A DNA stretch of 64,000 bases. Source: Dryas octopetala. Its lineage: Eukaryota; Streptophyta; Magnoliopsida; Rosales; Rosaceae. Where the stretch lies: positions 7,109,409 through 7,173,408 of the forward strand of contig OY992839.1 of assembly GCA_963921425.1 (NCBI GenBank), in the 5' to 3' direction. Of the stretch, positions 45,703-57,036 are shown one piece after another (the stretch's first letter is position 1; each line of letters begins with the position of its first letter). The notes under the pieces were generated by a model. It was not told where the DNA came from. It saw only the letters and a program-made list of their open reading frames with translations, and did not search any database. The position numbers were made by a program, and so were the translations under genes.

Positions 45703-48700
45703 ATGGCCTTCTCTGAGTTTCGCCCACTGGACGACAAGTCCCTCATAGACTACATAAAGGCCACACCCTCTCTCTCTTCCAAGCTCAACAACAACCTACA
45801 CGGCTTAACGATCAAAGAAGTGGGTGATGGTAACCTCAACTTCGTCTTCATCGTCGTTGGCTCAACTGGGTCCTTCGTCATCAAGCAGGTAATAGGTTTT
45901 CACGATTTGGGTCGTAATGGGTTCCTGCTAATACGATCAAAATTCTATTGGGTCGGACTAATGATTTGACCTTGATTGAGGAAAAATGAAAGTCATTAAA
46001 CAGCTTTAATTGGGATTTTGCAGGCTCTTCCATACATACGTTTGATAGGGGAGTCATGGCCAATGACAAAGGAACGAGCTTATTTCGAGGCATTGGCGCT
46101 GAGGGAGCATGGTCGTTTGATTCCTGATCATGTGCCTGAAGTTTACCATTTTGATCGGACCATGTCTTTGATTGGCATGCGCTATTTGGAGCCTCCACAT
46201 ATCATCTTGAGAAAAGGATTGATTGCTGGGATTGAGTACCCTTTGCTGGCGGACCACATGTCCGACTATATGGCAAAGACCCTGTTCTTCACATCCCTCC
46301 TTTATCACTCTACCACAGAGCACAAAAGTGCTGGTATGTAATGTTTAAATTTTTTACTTGTCATGTGCTTGGTTTGTTTTCTAATAACATATTAGAGATC
46401 GAAGCATCATGTTGAGATGCTTTATGTGGAATTCATGTGATTCATACATTACAATGTGACATTTGACTGGATATTTGCTTTGGTTCTTGCTTGGTTGAAT
46501 ATTTGCTTTGGTACACTTTTGAATTCTGACAATGATTTTGCTTGGTTTGGGGAGAGAATAATCATGCACCATGTTCTCCAGTTGTGGTTGCAAGTTAGAC
46601 CAGATAATAGTTTGGCTAATATTCGGCTTAAATGATAGGAAATTCAGAGGGTTCTTAGAATTGTTGTCTTAGATTGATAATATCTTGTTGAATTCAGTTC
46701 AGTTCGACCAAAGTTGGACTATTCACGGGTCAGGAGTCTTTTCATGTTTTAATTTTTATTTATTCATTCTATGTTAGTAAATTCAATCTACCCTGTTTTT
46801 GAACCATATAATAATTTGGAAGACTGGAGTACCTACTAAAGTAAAATATTCTTACATAGTGGTACACTGCTACATAGGAAAATTAGTACTTGTGATATGC
46901 TCTACAAAAGAACTATGCTTTCTTATCTCTACATTGGTGTGTTTTTCCAAAGATGCCAACAATAGTGCTGGTCATATCTGTTTGCATTGTTCTTTAACAT
47001 TGCAAATTTGGAGTAATTTCTTGCATTTTTGGAGTGGTATGAGTTTGGGAAAGAAACTTGCTATTGTTGGCTGGGGATTTTTTGGTTGCTGGGGCCAAGA
47101 AGAAAGTTATTACTCTTTTGCGATGTATAGTTTTTGGCTTCTAATTGTGAGTGTGTGGTTGGAAAGAAATAAAAGAATAGTTGATGACAAGGTGGAAGAG
47201 GTGGACTTTATTTGGGACAGAATCATATATCAGGCCTCTCTTAGGCATCATTGTCTAAGAATTTTAGGGACATTCCTTTTAGTATGATTCATATTCATTG
47301 GGTGGGAATTTTAGTTGAAGTAACATAATTTTGTTAAGCTATGGTAATTGGTTGTGCTTAAAGGGACTTCTTGTCCGTCTTTTTTGTAACCATATTCTTC
47401 CATTAATAAAAGTTTATGTTTCCTATCCCAAAAAAAAGGAGAAAAAAAAAAAAAAAGAAGAAGAAAAAAGTAACTCAGCCTGAATTTTGGTATTTTAAAA
47501 TTGACTTCAAAGTGTTCTGATTTATTCCATTTCAATTTTGCGTCATAAAAGAATTTATTTACTATGATTTATATCTTTTCATTAACTTATCTGGATGTGT
47601 ACTCTCTGCAGTTGCTGAATTTTGTGGGAATGTGGAGTTATGTAGGCTCACTGAGCAGGTTGTTTTTTCTGACCCTTACAAAGTATCACAATACAACCGG
47701 AACACTTCTCCTTATCTTGATTCTGATGCTGAGGCTGTTCGGGGGGATAATGCTTTGAAGCTTGAAATTGCTGAGTTGAAATCTTTGTAATGAAACTATC
47801 TTATCTTAGTGGCAGTACTACTCTCTATGTGATTGCATCATTTTAAATTTTCATCTGAATGATCAAGTTGCCTTTCCTGTAGGTTCTGTGAGAGAGCCCA
47901 AGCCCTAATACATGGAGATCTTCACACTAGTTCTGTAATGGTGACTCATGAATCAACTCAAGTAATAGATCCAGAATTTGCATTTTATGGACCAATGGGT
48001 TTTGATATTGGAGCTTTTTTGGGAAACTTGATTTTGGCCTTCTTTGCACAAGATGGGCATGCTGATGAACAGAATGATCGAAAAGTATGTTCTGGTCCAT
48101 TGTCTCCTTGACTTGTTATTTTCAATTATTCTTTTCTTCTTGATGAATTATTTTCAAGTATTCTAGTTCTTGTGACATGATTTCTTAATTCAGTTTGATT
48201 TCTGAATTATTCTTAGATAGATAATTAGACACTATATTATTCTGAATAATGTCATCTAACAGCCATTTATATTTATTCATTTTCAATTACAGACAACTCC
48301 TAAGTTGTACTTTGACTTGGCGTAAGCTCAGTTATTGTTATCCATCTAAGTTGTTAAATGTGCTTTATGATGCAGGCATACAAGGATTGGATTTTGAGGA
48401 TGCTTGAAAACACTTGGAACCTTTTCCACAGAAAATTCATCGCACTATGGGATGCGAACAAAGATTCCGGTGACGCGTATCTTCCTGCAATTTATAACAA
48501 CTCTGAGCTTCGACAGCTTGTACAAAAGAAATTTATTAAAGATTTGTTTCATGACAGCCTTGGATTTGGTGCTGCGAAAATGATAAGGTGAGGAGGCAGA
48601 CTACAGATTTCTTTATTTCTAACATATGCCATGTTTGCTTTGTGCTTATAACTTTGATGTTTGTTTCTTTTGAAAAGTTAACATTTTGCTTTGGCTTCCC

Positions 48701-49189
48701 GTAATGTACTAATGTCAAATAACTCATCATAAGATACTTTCAAATGTAAAAAAATTGAGGGCTAAATAAGCAACACTATTTCTTCTGTAGTTCAGCTCAT
48801 TTGTGTACAGTTTATCAACCATGTATATCCCATGTACTTTGATCCTTAACCAGAATCCTCTTCATCAATCTTCCATTGCAATGGCCATTTGTCCTGAATA
48901 TGCTTTCCTCTTTGTAATTTGTGCCATAATTACAATGATCATTTAACTCCTTAAGAAGCATACTGTTTGCTCATTAGAGAAATTTTTGAGCTGGTAATAA
49001 TGTTTTATTTTTATTGACAGGAGGATTGTTGGTGTGGCACATGTTGAAGACTTCGAATCAATCACTGATGCTAGCAAAAGGGCAGGTTGTGAGCGACGTG
49101 CTCTTGAGTTGGCAAAGCTGCTGCTTAAGGAGAGGAGAAAATTTCAGGACATTGCTGAAGTTGTTTCAGCCATTCAACAACTCCTGTAA
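45703..49189 (+). CDS. MTK: S-methyl-5-thioribose kinase (right-arm copy)
   Basis: Six GT-AG exons with exactly the same lengths as the left copy: 45,703-45,888; 46,024-46,333; 47,612-47,786; 47,883-48,084; 48,376-48,587; 49,021-49,189. The 417-residue frame is open throughout, so no gene-breaking change has occurred since duplication. The catalytic HGDLH with D236 and the IDPEF segment are kept. Replacements against the left copy include C to L in ALPYIRxIGE, E to G in AVRxDNAL, and Gly240 to Ser just after the catalytic loop (HTSSVMV instead of HTGSVMV). The last change sits beside the active site and may lower activity. Intron 2 carries the same LINE fragment. Role: methionine salvage, as for the left copy. 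Confidence 0.92.
46800..47430 (+). mobile_element. LINE fragment in intron 2 of the right-arm kinase
   Basis: Copy of the left-arm fragment. The open frame here is longer (to residue block [14 protein letters not shown] upstream of the [11 protein letters not shown] zinc-binding region), and the end has TTAATAAAAGTTTATG followed by A-rich DNA. It is 5'-truncated and inactive. Confidence 0.65.
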
Positions 49190-52006
49190 TGAGATGGTTA
49201 ATGAGAAAATTTCCGGACATTGCTGAAGTTGTTTTAGTCATTCAACAACTCCGGTAATAAAACAACTTCAGCAATGAGATGGTTAATGCTTATTGTCCCA
49301 CTTGATTACCAAATAAAAACATTGCTCTTTCGGCCCTTTTTGTGTAATATGTATTCACTTCTTCTGTGCTGTGACCTGTGAATGCTTATTGTCCCCCTTG
49401 ATATTCCTCTATATGCCTCTCAACTCATTCAACATTTTACCGAAATTTAAGGAGAACTAAGAGACAGGAAAAAAAAAACAGCCCTAGAATCAAGAGTTGA
49501 GATTTTTGGGAGAGAGACGGAAGGTAGGCGAAAACTGTTGGAGTAATGCATTTTTCTTTTGTTACTTTGGAGGAAGTGGAACAGACATTTCGTAATTTTA
49601 ACCCAACATTTTCCCCTTTTCACCCCTTGGACCAATTCCAATGAGACTGCATTTTTTCGATAATTGACATCTTAGTCTTGATTCAACCAACATCAGAATA
49701 TTTCTATGCCCATTTTATGCACAATGTAATCAACATAAGACCATTTGGCATCAGAAAAATTGCTGTAGAGCCAGGATGATTTTTACAGCATTCAAACGCT
49801 TAAGCAACTAACATAAGTTGTTGCCTTGTTGGTGAGGCCATCACTATTGTTTCACGTCCCATTTTAGTTATCTCAACACTAAAATTCACTAAACATCAGG
49901 GTGTGTTTGGATGAAAACCTTGGAGATGAGATTTACAATTTCATCTTGCTACAGTGTCTTGTTTGGATATTTCTCAATTTCTGTTGTAACTTGTGACTTA
50001 TATATTAGAGTCTTGTAAGGCCTATACCAACCAACATTCTTATACAATTCTAGCTAGAAATTGCTTTGAGGTAAAACCAACTATTTAAAAATGGCTGGTA
50101 ATCTAAGATCTCAGAGTTTTGGCGTTCTAATTCTTCTCATTTTTTTTTTTGAGTTTTACCCTTCTTGAAATCGAAGCTCAGCCATCAGTCACTTCCAAAT
50201 TTGGAATGGATGGTTCGGGGCAAAGCGAAGATAGTGGAGGGCACATAGCCATGCATGGTCGGGTACAAGAACGAATCAACGATTCTGGTCCAAGTCACGG
50301 GGGAGAAGGACACTAGTATTTTGGTGTCAATATTGAAATGCACACCATGTAAGCCCTGTCCATGTTAATAGTTGTTGTCCATATTTTTCAAATAATTGGC
50401 TTAAGCCATGTAAGCGGAAAATAATGATAATGATAATAACATTAATAATTAATGAACCATATGAATTTCATATATATATATATTGTGTGCAAATATGATA
50501 GAGATTCCAACGAAAGTTATTAGTTAAAGGGATCCCTTTTGACTTGCAAAATAGGTCGTATTGGTGGGGTTACCTGCAATATTAATGTGATCCAGTGAGT
50601 GGAACCATTTAATTTTTAGATAGTCATTTAAGAATTATTCATGTAAAAAATCAGCAAAATCAAAACTCGTTTTATCATTGATTAATGTCATGATTATTTC
50701 AGTTATTATCAAAAATATTGTGTTTATAGAAAATACTAAGCTATCATGACTAAATGGTTTATGATTTAATTAGTTCTTTTGTAAAGATAATTCTTGAGTG
50801 GAGTCTTTTAACAAATGAACAGTTCAAATTATTGAATTGCATTGAGGGTTCAATAAATTTGTCATATATATATACATTCCGGAAAAAGTAGGTATTATTG
50901 TTGCAGGTTATTATTGCTATCTATGGTTGTGACTTGCGATCTACCACTTATATATATATTTGTGCAACGTACTGCTCTTAATGGAGATGTAGCTTTGCAA
51001 GATCTAATCCAGATCATATGGACTTATTTGAAAATCGAATATGTGGTGTGTTGCATGTTGCACTCATCTTTTGTGGAAAAACATTAAAACAAAACAGCCC
51101 AAAAGTCAGCAAAAGAGCTCGAGCCAAAATTTCCAGCGAGCAGTAAACTCAAGCTGGTTTTAAAAGAGGCAAATAAGCTCGAGTCATTTTGGCCAGAGAC
51201 AAAAAAAAATATAGACTCAAGCTGAAATGGACAGAGACAATTATGAGCCAAAAAAACAACATTATAATCAACTAATGTACGTATTAATTGTCATATCATG
51301 TGATCAATTAATGTATATGGTAGCATTAGTTTTCTATAAATAGTGTTAAAGGCGCAACAAATCTTTTTGTAGTATTAGATCTCACAACCTTTTAATAAAG
51401 TTGAATTTCAAATATTGAATTCATATATACGAGAATAGTGGTAAATCAAACATAGTTTACAAAGATTTCTAAATCCATGTTGGTGAGAAATAAGTTATGA
51501 TATCCAAAGAGGAAAACTTTGATCGATTTGATAAACCAGAGAAGTCATTGGCTGTCCTATGCCAGGTTTTCTAACATGAGACAACGAGGCTTTGACAAGG
51601 CTCACATAAGATTGTGACCGTCGTGGCTAAGTGGATCACTAATGACTCCAAATCCCTGGTTCTTGGATGAGCATATTCTAACGGAGCTTACAGAGACCCA
51701 TAAATTAGCTGTATAAGAGGATTGTAAACAAGTAATTAAATTCATTCCATTTGCAAGACAATTGTACATATTATGTTGTCAAGAATATGAATCCTCGATG
51801 AAGTTTAGTTAATTATACATATTATCTTGTCAGAGTGTTAATTTTAAAAATTGAATTATTCATTAAGTCAATCAATTTTTATTTTAATACGTGCACACCA
51901 TCGGTGCATATCAACTTATTGAGACAATTTAAATATTAGATCATCTAATACAATCATACAACATTTTGTTCTATCTTGGCTCGGATATAATTAAATCCCA
52001 CTGCCC
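49190..52006. other. right-arm intergenic DNA between kinase and secretory-protein pseudogene
   Basis: Reverse copy of 5,466-8,090, including the stop-codon duplication, the foldback (about 50,545-50,840) and the CTCGAG/CTCAAG block (about 51,115-51,230). About 120 bp near 50,100-50,230 is absent or diverged in the left arm, and so is the tRNA-like insertion near 51,618. No gene seen. Confidence 0.6.
51618..51760 (+). mobile_element. possible SINE (tRNA-like) insertion
   Basis: The left arm lacks this stretch. It begins CCGTCGTGGCTAAGTGG, with TGGCTAAGTGG (51,624-51,634) fitting the tRNA A box and GGTTCTTGGA (51,658-51,667) a degraded B box about 34 bp on. Candidate flanks AGATTGTGA and GGATTGTAA are imperfect. 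It is not a tRNA gene: no cloverleaf closes. The right boundary is uncertain. Confidence 0.35.
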
Positions 52007-53142
52007 TTATGTAGCATACTTGGCCTTGTAGTCAGTCCAGAGCTTATCAACACTCTTCCCCAGCAGCTGAACAAAATAATCAGCAGTATAACCACTCCTC
52101 ATCTTCTTGTTCAACTCAGCGACAAACCCATTTCTCAGACCATTGAAATAGTCCAAAAACCTCGCCGTAACGTCGTAGCACTGGTCCCACCTATCGCCCT
52201 CCCTTGGCTGCACCCAGTGGCCCGGCACGTACCCGGCCTTCAACCTCACGTAGTCGGCGATCCCTTCGATCAAACCCCCGGGGGTCTGGTCGTTCCCGTT
52301 CCATTGCTACACGTGCGTGGATTCATGGTAAAGCACGCCGCTGAACTCCCCCTTCAGGTCCTCGGAGTAGCCGGCTATGTAGCTGGCGTTAACATGGATT
52401 TCGTCATTGCTCGTGTACGCAACGCCATCCTTGTTGTCGATGAAGAGGCTGACTTTCGTCACGCTCTTTTGGTCTTCGGGCGTGTTCTGCTGGAATAGGT
52501 GCCATATGAAGTCAGTGGCCGAGATTAGGGTTTACTTGCTGAAGTCGGCTCTAAGTTCATTGTCAAAGCGGACGCCGCTGGGGGATGTGCCGGCGGTGTT
52601 GGTGACGACGTAGTCGACTGCATGCGCGCCATGAAGGGCTGCTAGTGAGACGAGCAAGGAGAGGAGAACTTGTCGCGAAGGATCTAGAAATCAACTATTA
52701 TGGGGGCAAAATTAACCCAGCGAGCAAAGGCAGTCGCGAAGGAGTAGCCGCGCAGGGGGCGATGACGTTTCTAGGTCTGACATCGTGAGCGAGCGCAGGC
52801 GCGCAGCTGCGCAGGGAGAGTTGCCTTCAGCATTTCATCCCTTCGTTTCTGCCTTGGCCCTTGGGTCTGGTCTGGCTCTGCTCTGTCACTCACCCTTTCA
52901 CGTGACTGTCACTCACTCTTTCAGCCTTTCTTCCATTTTCTCTGCAGTCTAGTTCTTATTTTCTTGTTTAGACATTTACACAAACACATTGAATGCATTC
53001 TTGCCCTTGCGCCTGCCACCAAGACCCAAACTTCATGGGGTTAAAAATTTTCCTCAAGCCCAGCATTTATGGGTGGGTCAATTGACCCCATTGACCCCAC
53101 CCTACATCCGCCCTGGAGGACAAGCATGTTGTAGTGAACCAT
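52007..53142 (-). pseudogene. basic secretory protein pseudogene (right-arm copy)
   Basis: Reverse copy of the gene at 4,782. The ATG (53,140-53,142) and the first codons survive with one codon lost, but a 450-bp insertion splits the signal-peptide codons. Two nonsense changes follow: Q to TAA at 52,532-52,534 (after DFSK) and W to TAG at 52,307-52,309, inside the active-site region (YHESTHV-stop-QW). Both are C-to-T or G-to-A changes. The last 88 codons still read open to the normal C-terminus. It cannot make the secreted protein. Its decay contrasts with the intact kinase beside it. Confidence 0.93.
52666..53115. mobile_element. 450-bp insertion with 5-bp duplication, unclassified
   Basis: Inserted in the signal-peptide codons of the pseudogene. 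GAGGA occurs at 52,661-52,665 and 53,116-53,120, but only once at the matching place in the left arm. One end, complemented, is CAGGGCGGATGTAGGGTGGG, a type of end common on plant DNA transposons; the other is GAACTTGTCGCGAAGG. The two ends do not form a clear inverted repeat, so the class is open. It is GC-richer than its surroundings. Confidence 0.65.
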
Positions 53143-53635
53143 TGTTGTGAAAGCTAGTATATATGTGATAGTCATATGTGTGACATTTGTGATTTCCATC
53201 TCACAACTTACATGGATGTGGTTCCGACTTCTTTAATACGCGAGACTTCAACAAAAATAAGGGCAGTTAGCTATATATAGCTATCATTGACTAACCTTGA
53301 CTTGGACTTGGCTATGGACTTTTTCGGCCGACCGACTTGAAACCCAGCTGGTCATGAATCATCCATATATCCCTTGTTCCCGCTACCTTCCTATCTATTA
53401 TCTTAGGTCGTAATGAATTAAATTACCTAGTCACATATCTGTTGGATTAGGTAGCTAGGTTTGTAATGTTGTATGTGTATTGCAACAAAATGTGAGCAAG
53501 ATCAAACAAAATACCAGATACAAAACAAGCAGCAAAACCAATGACAAAATGACAAAAAAAAGTTGAAAGTCAAAAACAAAATAAACACCAGACACCACGT
53601 AAAGCATTTTCTTCATATATGCATCTTTCGGCAGT

Positions 53636-54369
53636 GACGGATCCAGTATCCCTAACTCGGGGGGTCATAGTGTAAAAGTTAAATAAAAAATTTTGGACGA
53701 CAATAACAAAGAAAACAACATTACAAACTACAATTGTCCACGATGAGGTTTCATATTTTGAAAATGTAGCATTATTTGGCTAGGCTACAAATTAACTAAA
53801 AAAAAAAAAAAGTGTGGAAGGCTGCTCTGCTTTTGCTAGAACGGTTGAACGCATGGCCGTACTTGACATTTGGGGGGCTCGTACAAAAATAAAAATGTGG
53901 GCCTGTTTTGAAATTATGTTTTTTGTGTTGTTTTGGGAAATCAAAATTATGTTAATATGTAATTTATTGTAAAAATTATTTTCAACCGATTATTTTGATT
54001 AAGTATTATAAACTAATTTAAGTATATAACATTCTTTTTTGAAGAAGGGATTTCATAAAGGGTAATTTAGAGACCCAAAGAGAGATTCATCACAAGTAGA
54101 ACTATTGAAGTATTCAAGGGCTCATAACCAAGTGGTCCCGACCAATTAAATAGAGAACAATAGTAAAACCAAAAGTCAAAAGACTAAAATCACTGCAAAC
54201 ATCTCAAAGCTCAGGCTACAGCGAAGAGGAGGAACAAATGGATTTACTAGTGGATAGACCTTGGTGCTTGTTTTTTTTGGCTTTCATGGACCAGGAAAGC
54301 TAGAAGAAGAAGATGTGCAGGAGCCACAGCTTAGTCAGGACTTTCATCGAGCAGTTGCTCGGCGTGAGC
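53636..54369. other. unassigned insertion-rich DNA
   Basis: Starts with CAGTGACGGATCCAGTATCC, like the end of a plant DNA transposon, and contains TTTGGGGGGCTCGTAC-like sequence at 53,870. No gene or second terminus was identified. It separates the right arm from repeat block Z. Confidence 0.35.
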
Positions 54370-55501
54370 ATTTGACCAACTTCATTTTCTGCAAGGGGAT
54401 TGCATATGCATACATAGCCCATAGGAGGTTCAAGAAGGATTTCATGTAAATTAAAATTTCAGTAAAATAAAATGTGTATATATATATATGCACTTGAAGT
54501 TATATTGGGAATCATTCTATATGATTCTTCAAATATTCCGTTTGTTATCGAGCACTTGGATTTTTTTCAACTCCGTGGTTGAATTTGTCACATGGTTCAT
54601 GTCTCCACTCTCCATCCCCATACCAATGACTATGATTGTAGTCTAGATAGACTGGGTGCGTATGGAGCATGTCGATCACTTTGTGTATTATTCCTTTGAT
54701 TGAGACCTTTATGAAGGTAGAACTAAAGCCTAGCTATGTTGATCTGCTGATTTTGGATTCCTTCTTTGTCTTGGTTATCTCTATAACTAGGTAATGGCCT
54801 AAATGCCTAATGGGGCAAGAACTAAACGTAAACACACTATCAACCAGCACTTTGTGGTCCTTAATTTTGTCGTAGGTGGAAGGCCTTAGGTCCCTAAAGA
54901 CATGTTGGTCAGCTTTACAAGTTGGCCAAAACGTGCTCTTCGCATATGACATGTCATCATTTAATGTTTGACTTAACATTCAAACAAACGGGAGTATAAA
55001 ATTGTATTAAATGAAGTTAAGGTATTTTTAATTGAGCACTTGGATATTCTGTTTAATTGAGCACTTGGATTTTTTTCTCAATTCCGTGGTTGAATTTGTC
55101 ACATGATCGATGCATGTCTCCATCCCCATACCATGACTATCATTGTAGACTAGACTTTTCATGTCACTTGTGTATTTTTCCTATTATTGAGTGCCTTCAT
55201 GTTCAGTACAACTGTAGGTAGATATGCTTCATGTCACTTGTATGATTTTCTGAAAAAGAACCTGACTAAAAGCCTATTGTAGTCTGCTAAATTTAGATTC
55301 TCTCTTTGTCTTGGTTCTCGATCTCTATGGGCAAGAACCAAAGTATATACATAATTACACACTATGAACCAAATGGCCAAAAAAAAAAAAAACCACTATC
55401 AACCAGCACGTACTTTGTGATCCTTTTGTCCAAGGAGGGGTGATCAAGGCCTTTTAGGTCGACAAGCAGGGTCCATTGTATAAAGACCAACATATATTTA
55501 A

Positions 55502-56199
55502 GGGGGGGGGGGGGGGGGGGCTATGCGCACCACCCCATTCTGCTGAGTTGACCACCCCCCTAATTTTTTGCCCATTTTTGCCCATTTTGCCCTCCTCTCC
55601 TCCTCCCCCACCCAGCCACCACTCCCCCACCGATCCCCTCCCCTCCCCAGCCCGCCCCCAGCCAGCCCACCCCTACCCAGCCAGCCCGCACCCCCTCACC
55701 TCAAACCCCGCCGCCGTCGCACCCATCCCCAGCCGCCGTCGCACCCATCCCCAGCCCGCCCGCACCCCCTCACCCAAGCCCAGCCCCCGTCGCACCCATC
55801 CCCAGCCCGCCCGCACCCCCGTCGCACCCATCCCTAGCCCGCCCGCACCCCCTCACCTCAAGCCCCGCCGCGACCCCCGATCTGGAGAGAGAAGATGGTA
55901 GACAGAGGGGAGAGAGAGAAGATGGCAGAGAGAGGGGAGAGAGAGAGAAGGGAGATCGGGCGGCGGGGAGGGCTGGGTGTGGGCGGGGTCGACCGGCGAA
56001 GGGGAGGGCTGGGTCGCGCCGGCGGCGGGAGGGCTGGGTGGGTCGCACCGGCGGCGGGGAGGGCTGGGAGGGGTGGCCGGCCAAATTGGAGAGGCTGAGT
56101 TTTTTTTTTTTAATGCAGGGGCAAAATGGGCACAAAGGGGTAAAAATTTAAGTGGGGTGGTCAACTTAGTGGATTAGGGTGGTGTGCATAGCCCCCCCC
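55502..56199. mobile_element. 698-bp GC-rich element with 9-bp target duplication
   Basis: Terminal inverted repeats run over about 50 bp. The left has a G run then GGCTATGCGCACCACCCC and AGTTGACCACCCC; the right, complemented, has GGGGGGGCTATGCACACCAC and AGTTGACCACCCC. Target duplication TATATTTAA at 55,493-55,501 and 56,200-56,208; paralogous DNA at about 41,210 has it once. The interior is unlike the AT-rich host: CCC/GCC direct repeats of CCCGCCCGCACCCCC type (55,600-55,880), then AGAGAGGGGAGAGAGA and GGCGGGGAGGGCTGGG repeats. No convincing protein. The 9-bp duplication suggests a Mutator-type element, perhaps carrying captured GC-rich DNA. Confidence 0.88.
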
Positions 56200-57036
56200 T
56201 ATATTTAATTTGGATTTAGTTGTACAAAAAGTGGCCCATTGTTTAACCAGTGTATGTGGACAATCTAACCAAATAATTAATTATCTTTGCTTCTTTGGTC
56301 GTAATTTTGATGGCTTAGCTCTTCCTATATGTTACGTATTTTTTTTTTCGTTAAGGTAGCTCTTCTTATGTTCTTAGGAGATCCAACCTACTTACTACGT
56401 CTACAGATGATTGTTGCTAATTTTAATGAAGTTACTTCCGTCAAAAACATTTAAGCATTTCTTTTTACATATTTAGTACGTATTTACAGCTTATATTAGA
56501 AAAATAATTGAATAGTAAAATTTTAAATATAATCTCAATATATATTAATATAGAAGATATAAGCATAAGTAAAAGGTTCGGACTCAATTCTGATGGTTGG
56601 GTGCCTGGATGGGAAAATTCGAAGATCTTTTCTTTCCCTTTTTCTTATTCAGTTTCATCCTATGTGATCTCGATCTATTTCAATTTTGGATTTTTTTTTA
56701 TTGAAAGTGTTGCGGTCACATCCAACAAATTTTGTAGAAAGTAAGACAAATTCTTTATGCGGATTCTTATTTTTTTTATTTTTTGAAGCCATAATGTATT
56801 TTGATATATATTAGACCAGTACGTAAGTAAAGATTTATGAACCAAAGCGTTTATACTATATTAGACAACTACAACCCCAAAACCTTTAGTTAACATGAAA
56901 TGAGCGAATAACATATACGAACTATAATGTAGTAAACATGCCCTTAGTAATGCGATGTGCATGCCTGCATACCTGGCTAAGCTATAACCTAGTGACTGTT
57001 AGGTGCAGAGCTTTTCTTTTTTTTGCTTGAACTGTT

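Larger units (their letters stand above)
41705..53635 (-). repeat. right arm of the large inverted duplication
   Basis: Reverse copy of the left arm. Compared with it, the right arm lacks the 11.7-kb Mutator-like element and the DNA around it, including lipase exons 1-2; the junction is near 42,718, where intron 2 sequence passes straight into the foldback sequence. It carries extra insertions: a G-rich hAT-like sequence at 43,021, the 1.6-kb Mutator-like element at 43,691, a tRNA-like insertion near 51,618 and a 450-bp insertion in the secretory-protein pseudogene. Homology ends near 53,635, where CAGTGACGGATCC-type transposon sequence begins. Confidence 0.9.

Noticed and set aside
51620..51690. 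A functional tRNA gene
   Set aside because: Box A fits but box B is degraded, and no acceptor stem or cloverleaf can be closed.
55476..56164. Pro/His-rich and Arg/Gly-rich open frames
   Set aside because: Translations of the GC-rich minisatellite in the 698-bp element, open in several frames at once.
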